Under the pieces are notes generated by a model. That model had not been told where the DNA came from and searched no databases. It was given only the letters and a program-made list of their open reading frames with translations. The translations under genes were made by a program, and so were the position numbers. This document shows positions 7,305 through 17,783 of a stretch of 32,826 nt of DNA, piece after piece. This DNA comes from Candidatus Dactylopiibacterium carminicum (GTDB lineage Bacteria; Pseudomonadota; Gammaproteobacteria; Burkholderiales; Rhodocyclaceae). Numbering within the stretch: the first letter of the stretch is position 1; every line of letters starts with the position of its first letter. The stretch lies in NCBI RefSeq assembly GCF_014736495.1, contig NZ_MDUX01000041.1:1-32826 (forward strand), given 5' to 3'.

Positions 7305-8348
7305 ATGATCTGCAGACTCGTGATTTTTCTGTCGCTGCTGCCCGTGATGGCCTGTTCTCCGGTACGGGAAGGCAGTGTTTCGGTCGAATACCGTGCGGAA
7401 GTGATCAATCCCGATTGGCAGGGGGTCGCTTTTTTTCCAGCCTGGAATCGCTTTCTGGCCTGGGGAAGCGATGGCTCGCTGAAGTTTTCACAGAACGGCG
7501 TGCAATGGCAGGCGGGAGAGTCCGACCTGATCGAGGATCTGACCATGGTCGCGGCCGATTGGTCTGGCCTGACCCTGATGGCGATTGGCGCAAATGGGAG
7601 TCTTGCCCGTTCTGTCGATGGTGGCGTGCGCTGGAAGGCACCGACTCGGGTGCTCGATGACGATCTGTTCGCGCTGGTGCCTTTGGCTATCCCCGGTGGC
7701 TGGGTGGTGAGCGGGGCGCGCGGAAGTCTTTTGCACTCCATGGATGATGGCGTGAGTTGGTCGCTGCAGCGTGTCGGTGAGGAAGATCTCCTGTCGCTGC
7801 ATGTCCTGCCAGATGGCGGCACCCTCCTGGCCGGCAGCAGGCAGGGGCGTGTCCTGCGCTCGACCGATGCTGGGCAGTCTTGGCGTGTCCTGCCCGCGCT
7901 GACAGATACCCCCATCGTAGACATCTTCGCGGTGGGCCGGCGGCTGATCGCCGGTAGCGCGATGGGACGCCTGCTGGTGTCCGAGGACGATGGTATCAAC
8001 TGGCGTTTGATTCAGCTGGACTCGGCTGGAGTGGTGACCACACATGCATATGATCCCGAGCACGCAGCCCTGGTGGTGGGAACACACGTCGGCGATCTAT
8101 ACAGCAGTCGCGATGGTGGGCGTTCCTGGACGGTAGACAAAGCAGGCAGCCACCTTACGCTGAGCGCGTTGCACTTCGATGCGCAGGACAAAGCCTTGCT
8201 GTTGTTCGGGCATCACGGTGTGTTGGCGCGATCGATCGACGGTGGCATGGAATGGGGGATGCAGCCTCTGCCTGGGAAAGCGACATTGATGGGTGTGGCC
8301 TTGACGGTGCCGGGCAAAGAATCGTCGGAGTGGGCGAGGCTGGGTTGA
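7305..8348 (+). CDS. BNR/YCF48-like repeat lipoprotein, N-terminal part (frameshifted gene)
   Basis: First part of a broken gene. The start ATG 7305 has GGAG upstream and gives a lipoprotein-type signal, with VMAC and Cys17. After it come seven BNR/YCF48-type repeats ending in S-x-D-x-G-x-x-W, for example SVDGGVRW and STDAGQSW, each about 40-45 residues. Such repeats build beta-propellers, seen in YCF48/HCF136 assembly factors and in related envelope proteins. Natural reading fits to about residue 333 (codon 8301-8303); after that the frame runs off into unrelated sequence and stops at 8348. The remaining eight repeats continue in the -1 frame up to 9409. The intact protein would be about 701 residues with 15 repeats, enough for two propellers. 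Substrate or partner is unknown. Confidence 0.75.
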   Translation: MICRLVIFLSLLPVMACSPVREGSVSVEYRAEVINPDWQGVAFFPAWNRFLAWGSDGSLKFSQNGVQWQAGESDLIEDLTMVAADWSGLTLMAIGANGSLARSVDGGVRWKAPTRVLDDDLFALVPLAIPGGWVVSGARGSLLHSMDDGVSWSLQRVGEEDLLSLHVLPDGGTLLAGSRQGRVLRSTDAGQSWRVLPALTDTPIVDIFAVGRRLIAGSAMGRLLVSEDDGINWRLIQLDSAGVVTTHAYDPEHAALVVGTHVGDLYSSRDGGRSWTVDKAGSHLTLSALHFDAQDKALLLFGHHGVLARSIDGGMEWGMQPLPGKATLMGVALTVPGKESSEWARLG

Positions 8349-9409
8349 TTCTGCAGTCGGAAGATCGTGGTATCCGCTGGCATGTGGTGTCCGAGCAACT
8401 GGGTGAATACATGAACACGGTTTCGCCTTCGCCAGACGCGGGGGCTCTCGTGGCGACGGGCGAGATCGGCTTCGTGCTTCGCTCGGCGGACGGAGGCGTG
8501 CGTTGGCAGCGCATGGGTGTGGCCTTTCCTCAATCATTCATCCCGGCCAATCTGATCGACATGGTGAATGCCGGCCCTGATGTGATGATTGCCACCGGCC
8601 CGCCTGGCACCCTCGTGCGCTCTGCAGACCAGGGACTGAGTTGGCAGGTAGTGCATGACACACCCTATGAACGCGGCGAGACGTTCGCCCGGGTACTGAC
8701 CGGAGCGCCGGGCTGGCCGTTGTTGGCTTTCGAGGTGAAAGGGCAGGTCCTGCTGTCTGACGATGGAGGATTGCATTGGCAGGTGATGGCTTCACCGGAG
8801 CCTTTCAGGGATGGGGAGATCTTTCGCACCGGAACGATGAGCGCACGGCATGGCACCGTGGTGCTGGCTGGCAAGGCCGGACGCGTTTTGCTCGGTCGTG
8901 ATCTGGGCCGTACTTGGCAGAGTGTGGCGTTGGAGCGTATGGAACATCTGCATGCGGCCTGGGCTGATGACGAGAGCGGATTGATATTGCTTGCGGGAGA
9001 GAGCGGTGCTGTCCTGCGCAGCACTGATGGCGGATCAAGTTGGCAGAAGATGGTTACGTACAGATCGGAGCGCCTGAACACGATTGCTCGTGATACGGTC
9101 AGCGGCGCCCTGCTGCTCGCTGGAGAAAACGGGGTCATCCTGCGTTCGATGGACGAAGGCTTCAGTTGGCAGCAGGCCTCTGGCGCCTGCCAGGACGAGC
9201 TGCGGCAGATGCTGCGAGAGCCTGCCAGCCAGGCGCTGGTGCTCGTTGGGCGCGCAGGCTGCATTCAGCGTTCGGCGGATGGTGGCTTGCATTGGGTACG
9301 AATCAATTCGCACACACGCCGTCATCTGCGTGCGGCCGGCTTCGATCCAGGCAGCGGCAATCTGCTGGCAGTAGGCCAGCGCATCGTGTTGTTGCGGCGT
9401 AAGGATTGA
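8252..9409 (+). CDS. BNR/YCF48-like repeat protein, C-terminal part (frameshifted gene)
   Basis: Second part of the same gene, in the -1 frame relative to 7305-8348. Homology-like sequence begins near 8303 (DGAGQRIVGVGEAGLI). Eight more repeats ending in S-x-D-x-G-x-x-W type motifs follow, such as SEDRGIRW, SADGGVRW, STDGGSSW and SADGGLHW. There is no signal peptide, and the ATG at 8252 has no good ribosome binding site and lies in a stretch that the other frame reads better. This part is therefore unlikely to be made on its own. Either the gene is inactivated by a one-base deletion, or the sequence has an error near 8303. It ends 78 bases before rpsO, with a promoter-like sequence between. 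Confidence 0.65.
   Translation: MGDAASAWESDIDGCGLDGAGQRIVGVGEAGLILQSEDRGIRWHVVSEQLGEYMNTVSPSPDAGALVATGEIGFVLRSADGGVRWQRMGVAFPQSFIPANLIDMVNAGPDVMIATGPPGTLVRSADQGLSWQVVHDTPYERGETFARVLTGAPGWPLLAFEVKGQVLLSDDGGLHWQVMASPEPFRDGEIFRTGTMSARHGTVVLAGKAGRVLLGRDLGRTWQSVALERMEHLHAAWADDESGLILLAGESGAVLRSTDGGSSWQKMVTYRSERLNTIARDTVSGALLLAGENGVILRSMDEGFSWQQASGACQDELRQMLREPASQALVLVGRAGCIQRSADGGLHWVRINSHTRRHLRAAGFDPGSGNLLAVGQRIVLLRRKD
8301..8305 (+). other. Probable one-base deletion (frameshift) in the BNR-repeat gene
   Basis: In the first frame the codons run GTG GCC TTG, giving GVAL. In the second frame GAC GGT GCC GGG CAA begins at 8303 and continues the repeat pattern. Inserting one base after 8303 (TTG-GAC in place of TTGAC) would join the two frames into one open reading frame. 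No heptamer typical of programmed -1 frameshifting is seen at the junction. Confidence 0.65.
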
Positions 9410-9421
9410 GGGTAGGGTATC

Positions 9422-9451
9422 TTGTGTCAGAAGAATCTTTTCCATTACAAT
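9422..9451 (+). promoter_or_regulatory. Probable sigma-70 promoter of rpsO
   Basis: A -10 element TACAAT (9446-9451) lies 18 bases after TTGTGT (9422-9427), a partial -35. It is 36 bases before the rpsO start. The same -10 sequence occurs in front of rpsT. Confidence 0.5.
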
Positions 9452-9487
9452 CGCGGGCTTGCTAAAGGACAACCTTAAGAGACTGAC

Positions 9488-9757
9488 ATGGCTATTGCTT
9501 CCGAACAAAAAGCGCAAATCGTTGCTGATTTCCAGCGTGCCCAGGGTGATACCGGCTCGCCCGAAGTGCAGATCGCGCTGCTGACTGCCCGTATCAATGG
9601 CCTGGCCGGCCATTTCAAGACCAACGTCAAGGATCACCATTCCCGCCGCGGTCTGCTCAAGATGGTGAGCCAGCGCCGCAAGCTGCTCGACTATTACAAG
9701 AGCAAGAATTTCCAAGGCTATCGCGAACTGATCGAGCGTCTCGGTCTGCGTAAGTAA
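9488..9757 (+). CDS. rpsO: 30S ribosomal protein S15
   Basis: Small-subunit protein that binds 16S rRNA early in 30S assembly; 89 residues, the usual length. The family pattern is complete: [33 protein letters not shown], and the C-terminal LLDYYK with ERLGLRK. It precedes pnp in the widely conserved rpsO-pnp arrangement, 307 bases upstream. The long spacer contains a strong hairpin that could terminate or process the transcript. In E. coli S15 represses its own translation through a leader pseudoknot; I cannot tell whether that holds here. Confidence 0.98.
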   Translation: MAIASEQKAQIVADFQRAQGDTGSPEVQIALLTARINGLAGHFKTNVKDHHSRRGLLKMVSQRRKLLDYYKSKNFQGYRELIERLGLRK

Positions 9758-9841
9758 TGCAGCGTATGGGTGGTTGGGGTTGCCTGTGGCGTGGAAACCC
9801 GTCTGGGCCAGCCCCGGGGCTTCCTGCTTCGCACTGAACAG

Positions 9842-9878
9842 CAAAGCCGGCGTCGGCCCAATGGTCGCGTCGGCTTTG
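9842..9878 (+). terminator. Strong hairpin between rpsO and pnp
   Basis: CAAAGCCG (9842-9849) pairs with CGGCTTTG (9871-9878). The stem extends inward by GCG (9850-9852) with CGC (9866-9868) across a two-base bulge. Only TT follows, so termination would be weak. It may instead be a processing site, as RNase III sites are known between rpsO and pnp in E. coli. The rest of the 307-base spacer shows nothing clear. Confidence 0.45.
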
Positions 9879-10064
9879 TTGCATTCGGTTCATCCAATGG
9901 GCCAAATGGTTTTCGGGCCGGGCCTCATGATCCTGATCTCCCGTTTCCCCGCACTGCAGTCAGCGCATCGTCCGCAGTGTCGCGTCGCACCGATTTCATC
10001 CGTCGACCACGTCTTTGCCGCTGCCTGATGCAGCCGGGGCATTGAATCCAGAAAGGACACAATC

Positions 10065-12648
<2,584 letters not shown>

Positions 12649-12673
12649 GCTGTCCGGCTTTGGCATCCTGCAG

Positions 12674-12702
12674 ACCCCGCCCACGTGGCGGGGTTTGTTT
12701 TT
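12674..12702 (+). terminator. Rho-independent terminator of glnB
   Basis: ACCCCGCC (12674-12681) pairs with GGCGGGGT (12687-12694) around a five-base loop, then TTTGTTTTT. On the minus strand no T-run follows, so it serves glnB and not the convergent decarboxylase gene. Confidence 0.88.
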
Positions 12703-12708
12703 GGCGCC

Positions 12709-13944
12709 TCAGAGCAGAACTTCGCAGGGGTCCGGGTGACCTAGAAAGCTACGAGGACTGGCGCTGAAACCATAGGCACCGCTCTGCAGCACCGCCACCA
12801 GATCACCCGGGCCAGCCACGGCCAGCTCCAGGCGCTCGGCCAGGATATCCAGTGGTGTACACAGCGGGCCGACCACGGTGGTGTTTTCGGTGACTTCAGC
12901 CCCGGCCTTGTTGGCGATGAGCACCGGATAATTCTTGCGGATCAACTGGCCGAAATTGCCCGAGGCAGCCAGGTGGTGGTGTAGCCCGCCATCGCAGACG
13001 AGGAAGACCTGACCACGGGATATCTTGCGATCGATCACCCGGCAGACATATACGCCGGCCTCGCCGACCAGATAGCGGCCCAGTTCGATCACAAGCCCGG
13101 CACCTGGCAACTCCCGTGAGCTTCGTTCGGCCAGCGCGGCGAGGTTTTCTTCGATCGCTCCCAGTGCCAGTGGTGTGTCACCCGGGAAGTAGGGGATGCC
13201 GAAACCGCCCCCCAGGTTCAGCGTGCGTATCGGTGTCGGCACGTGCTCAGCCAGCCGGAGTGCCAGCGCGTAACTCAACTGCTGGGCTTCCACGATGGCT
13301 TCGCTGCGCAGATTCTGCGAGCCGGCAAAAAGATGGAAACCTTCGAAGTTCAAGCCAAGTGTTCCGATCCGCGCCAGCAATGCGGGTACGGCTTCGGCAT
13401 CGATGCCGAAGGCCTTGGGGCCTCCGCCCATCTTCATGCCTGAGGATTTCAGCTCGAAATCGGGATTCACGCGCACGGCCACGCGTGCCGGCAGACTCAG
13501 GCGCTGCGACAGGCCGGCAAGCAGTTCCACCTCACGGGCGGACTCCACATTGAGCAGCACACCCGCACGTACGGCAGCCTCCAGCTCGGCTTCGCGCTTG
13601 CCCGGGCCGGCGAAGCTGATCTCTGCGGGCGCCATGCCGCTGGCCAGTGCGATGGCGAGCTCTCCGCCGGAAGCTACGTCCAACCCGTCGACACGCCCGG
13701 CCATGTACTGCACCAAGGCCGGCATGGGGTTGGCCTTGATCGCGTAATGTAGTTTCACCGTGTCGGGCAGGGCTGCACACAAGGCGGCGATGCGGGTATC
13801 AATCACCGCACGGTCGTAGGCGTAGAAGGGCGTGCCGAGTTCGGAGGCCAATGCCGAAACGCTGCGACCACCAACCATCAGCTCGCCATCGACAATGGGA
13901 AACTGGGTCATCGGTGCATGGCGTGGTCTGGCCTGGGCACTCAT
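12709..13944 (-). CDS. PLP-dependent decarboxylase of the exosortase A-associated type
   Basis: Fold type III PLP enzyme of the ornithine/diaminopimelate decarboxylase superfamily, 411 residues. It shows the PLP lysine in HYAIKANP (about residue 70), SGGELAIAL, the Gly-rich NLGGGFGIPY that binds phosphate, VIELGRYLVGEAG, CDGGLHHHL, and the active-site cysteine in GPLCTPLDIL. The overall pattern matches the decarboxylase that accompanies exosortase A and polysaccharide genes in many Gram-negatives (TIGR03099-like), not LysA of lysine synthesis. Its start codon overlaps the stop of the ligase gene upstream (ATGA, 13941-13944), so the two are translationally coupled. The substrate is not known for this group. 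A lysA role is less likely given the ligase and ACP partners but is not excluded. Confidence 0.8.
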   Translation of the reverse strand: MSAQARPRHAPMTQFPIVDGELMVGGRSVSALASELGTPFYAYDRAVIDTRIAALCAALPDTVKLHYAIKANPMPALVQYMAGRVDGLDVASGGELAIALASGMAPAEISFAGPGKREAELEAAVRAGVLLNVESAREVELLAGLSQRLSLPARVAVRVNPDFELKSSGMKMGGGPKAFGIDAEAVPALLARIGTLGLNFEGFHLFAGSQNLRSEAIVEAQQLSYALALRLAEHVPTPIRTLNLGGGFGIPYFPGDTPLALGAIEENLAALAERSSRELPGAGLVIELGRYLVGEAGVYVCRVIDRKISRGQVFLVCDGGLHHHLAASGNFGQLIRKNYPVLIANKAGAEVTENTTVVGPLCTPLDILAERLELAVAGPGDLVAVLQSGAYGFSASPRSFLGHPDPCEVLL

Positions 13945-15551
13945 CGCGCTTCTCCGAAAAGGTCCTGGAAGTCTGCGGCCAGCAGCTTGCGATCAATCTT
14001 GCCATTGGCATTGCGTGGCAAGGGTTCGCTCCGCAGTGCGATATGCACAGGAACCTGCCAGGCCGGCAGATGGGTCTTCAGTGCCGCAAGCAGGGAAGTC
14101 GAGTCTTCCGTGGCCTGTGTGGGTTGAGCGACGAGCACGATGGCTGCGCCCAGTGCCGGATGCGGTACACCGACAGCGGCGCATTCGCGGACCAGGCCGG
14201 TCGCATGAGCGACCTCCTCCACTTCGCCGGGGCTGACGCGATAGCCGGAAGTCTTAATCATCTCGTCACGCCGACCGACGAAATACAGGAAGCCTTCTTC
14301 ATCACGGCGCACGGTGTCGCCAGAATAGACGGCGATTTCGGGCAGCATCAGGCCGGAGGAGCGGAGGTGTGCGGGCAGTGGACGGAAGCGCTCTGCGGTT
14401 TTTTCCGCGTCGTTCCAATAGCCCATGGCCACCAGCGGACCGCGCTGCACCAGTTCGCCTGGCTCTCCGGGCGCACATTCGCGGCCATCCTCGCGCAAGA
14501 TGAAGACCTCGTTATCGGGAATGGACCGGCCGATGGAATCCGGACGGCGGGCCACCTCTTCGGGGGGCAGATAGGTGGCGCGAAAGGCTTCGGTGAGGCC
14601 GTACATCAGGAAGGGCCGTGTCCGCGGCAGCTTTTCTTGCAGGTTGTGCAATACGACTTCGGGCATATGGCCACCGGTATTGGCGATGTAGCGCAGATGG
14701 CTGGCAATGCTTTCAGGCCATGTTTGCTGTGCGAGCTGGATCCAGAGCGGCGGCACCGCGGTGAGGCCGGTGATCTTCTCTCGCTCCAGTGCCTTGAGCA
14801 CGTCGCGTGGCATCAGGTAGTTCAGGAGGACCGCCCGGGCACCGGCATGAAAGGCTGTCGTGAGCTGGGAGAAACCGGCGTCGAAGGAAAGGGGCAAGGC
14901 CGCAAGCAGGCTGTCGCCTGCATGATTGCCTAGATAACCCGCCACGCTTTGCGCGCCGGCCACGAGGTTGCGGTGTGAAAGCACGACCCCTTTGGGGCGT
15001 CCAGTGCTGCCCGAGGTATAGAGGATGGCGGCCATGTCCAGCTCGGTCTGGGCCGTGGGAAAACGGCCGCCTTGTGTTGTCAGCAATGCATCCCACGCAT
15101 GGAGCGGGCAGGGAGCCGTGGCGCCTTCCGTGGCACCGGCCAGCAGCAGATGATGCAGATCAGGGCAGGACGCCAACTGGGGGGCCAATGTGGCCAGGCG
15201 CTCGCGCGTGGTGAGCAGCAGGCGCACATTGCAGTCGCGCAGGATGTAGGCCACCTGCTCGGGTTTGAGCAAAGGATTGATCGGCACCATCACGCAGCCA
15301 GCAGCAGGGGCACCAAAGCTGGCGACAACGGTTTCTATGCGCTTTTCCAGCCAGATGCCGACACGTTCGCCACGTTGCAGGCCTAGCCTGGCAAGTCCGC
15401 CTGCGAAGGCCGCTGTTGTCTGCCAGAGCGTGGCGTAATCTAGCGTCTGGCTACCCACAGTTAGCGCGGGGGCGGCTGGATTCCGCTCGGCGCTGAGTTC
15501 GATGAGCTGGTGCAGCAACCAGGCGTTCGGTGGCGGGGAAGAAGCTGTCAT
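13941..15551 (-). CDS. AMP-forming acyl-CoA ligase-like enzyme of the exosortase A-associated type
   Basis: Member of the adenylate-forming (ANL) superfamily, 536 residues. It would activate a carboxylate with ATP and pass it to CoA or to a carrier protein. Visible motifs are the P-loop ILYTSGSTGRPKGVVLSHRN (about residues 172-191), the GLTEAF motif, and YFVGRRDEMIKTSGYRVSP, which contains the hinge Asp/Arg. The C-terminal catalytic lysine lies in NGKIDRKLL. It matches the ligase commonly found beside the exosortase A-associated decarboxylase (TIGR03098-like). The gene is coupled by a four-base overlap to that decarboxylase and is divergent from the acyl carrier protein gene, which is the likely acceptor. 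No good Shine-Dalgarno precedes ATG 15551. Confidence 0.82.
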   Translation of the reverse strand: MTASSPPPNAWLLHQLIELSAERNPAAPALTVGSQTLDYATLWQTTAAFAGGLARLGLQRGERVGIWLEKRIETVVASFGAPAAGCVMVPINPLLKPEQVAYILRDCNVRLLLTTRERLATLAPQLASCPDLHHLLLAGATEGATAPCPLHAWDALLTTQGGRFPTAQTELDMAAILYTSGSTGRPKGVVLSHRNLVAGAQSVAGYLGNHAGDSLLAALPLSFDAGFSQLTTAFHAGARAVLLNYLMPRDVLKALEREKITGLTAVPPLWIQLAQQTWPESIASHLRYIANTGGHMPEVVLHNLQEKLPRTRPFLMYGLTEAFRATYLPPEEVARRPDSIGRSIPDNEVFILREDGRECAPGEPGELVQRGPLVAMGYWNDAEKTAERFRPLPAHLRSSGLMLPEIAVYSGDTVRRDEEGFLYFVGRRDEMIKTSGYRVSPGEVEEVAHATGLVRECAAVGVPHPALGAAIVLVAQPTQATEDSTSLLAALKTHLPAWQVPVHIALRSEPLPRNANGKIDRKLLAADFQDLFGEAR

Positions 15552-15660
15552 GATGCGCGCAGTACCGGTACAGGCTGCGGATTATCGCGGAAAGCGCGGC
15601 TCCGGGGATTCTTGATTGTGTCGATTGCTGTCCCGCACTCCTGCATCGGAAGGGGAGGCA

Positions 15661-15666
15661 TATAAT
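15661..15666 (+). promoter_or_regulatory. -10 element TATAAT before the acyl carrier protein gene
   Basis: A consensus TATAAT lies 15661-15666, about 40 bases before the start of the carrier gene and in the 146-150 base divergent spacer shared with the ligase gene. No matching -35 is seen 16-18 bases upstream, so an activator may be involved. Confidence 0.45.
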
Positions 15667-15703
15667 CCGCCGCTCTCCGCAAACCACAACAAGGAATGTG
15701 ATT

Positions 15704-15967
15704 TTGTCCTCGTTTGATTCCACCCGTCAGGCCGTGCTGCAGGTTCTGGATGAATCCCTCGGTCTTGCGGGGCGTGCCAGCGCCTTTGATGACGCGACCC
15801 CCCTGCTGGGCGCTTTGCCCGAACTCGATTCTATGGCTGTGGTGGGTGTGATCGCCGCCCTCGAGGAACATTTTAGTTTCTATGTCGGCGATGACGATAT
15901 CGACGGCAGTACCTTCGAAACCGTGGGCACACTGACCAATTTTGTGGCGGCCAAGCTTGCTGCCTGA
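15704..15967 (+). CDS. Acyl carrier protein
   Basis: Small carrier protein of about 87 residues. The phosphopantetheine attachment serine is in LPELDSMAVVGVIAALEEHF, and the acidic helical layout is typical. The start is uncertain: GTG 15698 is only two bases from AAGGA (15691-15695), whereas TTG 15704 (reading MSSFDSTRQ) is eight bases from it and is preferred. It is not the fatty-acid synthase AcpP, which has a different sequence around DSLD. It lies divergent from the ligase-decarboxylase pair, and the three together match the carrier, ligase and decarboxylase set of exosortase A loci. It would carry the acyl or aminoacyl group loaded by the ligase. A terminator follows. Confidence 0.85.
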   Translation: MSSFDSTRQAVLQVLDESLGLAGRASAFDDATPLLGALPELDSMAVVGVIAALEEHFSFYVGDDDIDGSTFETVGTLTNFVAAKLAA

Positions 15968-16013
15968 TGGTAGCGTTGCCAGCGAGCAGGTTGCTGTTCC
16001 CGTTGATTTCCTG

Positions 16014-16046
16014 AACGCCCCGTTTGCCGATGCAGCGGGGCGTTTT
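16014..16046 (+). terminator. Rho-independent terminator of the acyl carrier protein gene
   Basis: AACGCCCCG (16014-16022) pairs with CGGGGCGTT (16036-16044) around a 13-base loop, ending in TTTT. Confidence 0.82.
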
Positions 16047-16084
16047 CATGCCGTCGGTCAGGGGTCGTAACCAAAGGTAATGTG

Positions 16085-16096
16085 AGGGTATACCCT
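16085..16096. promoter_or_regulatory. Perfect 12-base palindrome upstream of the PL10 lyase gene
   Basis: AGGGTATACCCT reads the same on both strands and lies 49 bases before ATG 16146. Its size and symmetry suit an operator for a dimeric regulator, possibly overlapping the promoter. I cannot name the regulator. Confidence 0.4.
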
Positions 16097-16145
16097 TGCC
16101 ATGCCTTATGACTTTTCCTCAACCGTTCGCCATGGAAATGAAGCG

Positions 16146-17705
16146 ATGAAATCTCTCCTGAGATCCGTGCTTGTGCTGGCCGTTGCCGCCGCAGTGAGTT
16201 TTGGTTGTGCAACCCCTGGTGTGGGGGGCGATAGTCCGTTCCTGACATCCTCTGCCACACTCAAGACTGTGTCCCTGATCGTCGGAGAGCCGAATTTCTC
16301 GGTCGACGGGGCGTTCCAGGAGCTGCAGGAGGGGCTCTATACCCGTCCGCAGTTGCGCAAGGATCTGGTGTTGGCGCCGTTGGACGATCTGATCCCCTAT
16401 CTGGGCGGTTCGTACCTCTTCGATGCTGAAACAGACGAGTTGCGTCTGTCGCTGGCAGGGCGCCAGTTGTTGCTGAAGGTGGGCAGTACCCAGGCCGAGG
16501 CCGATCAACTGCAGGAATTCACGCTGACCGTCGCCCCCGAATTGAAGGACGGCGTGCTCTGGTTGCCAGTTGCCGATATATGGAAGCAACTGGGAGCCTA
16601 TGTGAAGTGGGACAAGACCCGCCAGCGCCTGACCGGTGCATTCATCCTGCCGCCAAGCCGGAATCTGGAGGATTTTGCACGCGGCGGGCCTGTGACCGAA
16701 GCCACCATGGGCACCCAGCCGGCAGCCTTCTATGCCGGGCCCGAAGGGCGCCGTCTGGCCGATGTGATCGTGGGCTACCAGAATGCCGATGGCGGCTGGC
16801 CCAAGGTCGAACGCGACGTCAATCTGCTGGTGCCGGTGAATACTGCCGCGATGACCGGATTCCGCATCAAGTCGACGATAGACAATGATTCGACGATGAA
16901 GCAGATGGCAGTGCTGGCGCGTGTGCATGCCGCCACCCAGGATGCGAGATACGCGGAGTCGTTCCTGCGCGGGCTGGACTACGTGCTCCTGGCCCAGTTG
17001 CCCAATGGTGGCTGGCAGCAGTTCTGGCCTGATCCGCAGGGTTACAAGGCGCACATCACCTTCAACGATGATACGATCGCCAACGTGCTGGAAGTCCTGC
17101 GTGACATCGTCAGCGGGGAACCGATCTATGCTTTCGTGGATCCCGGCCGTGTGGCTCGTGCACGTGCGGCCTATGATCGCGGTATCTCCCTGATCCTGAA
17201 GACACAGATCGTCGTGACCGGCAGGAAGACCGGCTGGTGCTCGCAGTACGATCACCTTACGCTCGAACCCCGCATGGGGCGAGCCTTTAAGTTGCCATCC
17301 ATCAGCGGCGCGGAGAGCGTGAACGTGGTCCGCTTTCTGATGAGCATCGACCAGCCCTCGCCAGAGATCGTGGCAGCCGTGCAGGATGCCGTGGCCTGGT
17401 TCAACAAGGCCAGGATGGATGGTATCAAGCTGGAACGCGTGGAGGACAGCTCGCTGGAGTTCGGCTTCGATCGCCGGGTGGTGACCGATCCGAAGGCTCC
17501 ATCGATCTGGGCACGCTTCTATGATCTGGAGTCCGGTAAGCCGTTGTTTTCGGCGCGGGATGGTGTCAAGCGCGACAACTATGGAGACGTGAGCTACGAA
17601 CGCCGAGTGAAATACAGCTGGTTCGCCACGGAGCCGCGCAAGTTGCTAGCTGAATATCCGGCCTGGCAAGTCAAGTGGGCGCCGAAGCGCAGCGTACTAC
17701 GCTGA
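16146..17705 (+). CDS. Pectate lyase, family PL10, with N-terminal copper amine oxidase N-like domain
   Basis: Predicted pectate lyase of 519 residues, exported and probably lipid-anchored: the signal ends SFGC, with a possible acylated cysteine at about residue 21. ATG 16146 begins the signal peptide; the longer reading from 16101 adds 15 residues that spoil it. Residues about 35-175 look like a Cu_amine_oxidN1-type domain (LAPLDDLIPYLGG, VLWLPVADIWKQLGAYVKWD). The catalytic (alpha/alpha)3-type PL10 domain follows, with QNADGGWPKV, KSTIDNDSTMKQM, LPNGGWQQFWPDPQGY, HITFNDDTIANVLE, GWCSQYDHLTLEP, FKLPSISGAESVNVVRFLM and APSIWARFYDLE. All hallmark PL10 blocks are present, so activity is expected. 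Together with the PL3 enzyme it points to pectin use. A perfect palindrome upstream suggests specific control. Confidence 0.88.
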   Translation: MKSLLRSVLVLAVAAAVSFGCATPGVGGDSPFLTSSATLKTVSLIVGEPNFSVDGAFQELQEGLYTRPQLRKDLVLAPLDDLIPYLGGSYLFDAETDELRLSLAGRQLLLKVGSTQAEADQLQEFTLTVAPELKDGVLWLPVADIWKQLGAYVKWDKTRQRLTGAFILPPSRNLEDFARGGPVTEATMGTQPAAFYAGPEGRRLADVIVGYQNADGGWPKVERDVNLLVPVNTAAMTGFRIKSTIDNDSTMKQMAVLARVHAATQDARYAESFLRGLDYVLLAQLPNGGWQQFWPDPQGYKAHITFNDDTIANVLEVLRDIVSGEPIYAFVDPGRVARARAAYDRGISLILKTQIVVTGRKTGWCSQYDHLTLEPRMGRAFKLPSISGAESVNVVRFLMSIDQPSPEIVAAVQDAVAWFNKARMDGIKLERVEDSSLEFGFDRRVVTDPKAPSIWARFYDLESGKPLFSARDGVKRDNYGDVSYERRVKYSWFATEPRKLLAEYPAWQVKWAPKRSVLR

Positions 17706-17727
17706 TCCAGCGTAGTGGCCCCCAGGT

Positions 17728-17767
17728 AGAAGCCCCCGCGCAGCGGGAGCGCGCCCGGGGGCTTCTT
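17728..17767. terminator. Hairpin between the convergent PL10 and murJ genes
   Basis: AGAAGCCCCCG (17728-17738) pairs perfectly with CGGGGGCTTCT (17756-17766) around a 17-base loop. The T-run is short on both strands (TCTT or TCT). It lies in the 78-base gap between convergent genes and could stop both transcripts. Confidence 0.65.
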
Positions 17768-17783
17768 GACGATCGCCCGTGTT

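Noticed and set aside
8295..8345. Programmed -1 frameshift in the BNR-repeat gene
   Set aside because: No X-XXY-YYZ heptamer or obvious downstream pseudoknot was seen; a one-base deletion or sequence error is simpler.
13851..14933. Plus-strand frame of 360 codons opposite the ligase and decarboxylase
   Set aside because: The minus-strand ligase has all ANL-family motifs; this is its shadow.
16119..17255. Minus-strand frame of 378 codons opposite the PL10 lyase
   Set aside because: Its composition is that of an antisense frame; the plus strand has clear PL10 motifs throughout.
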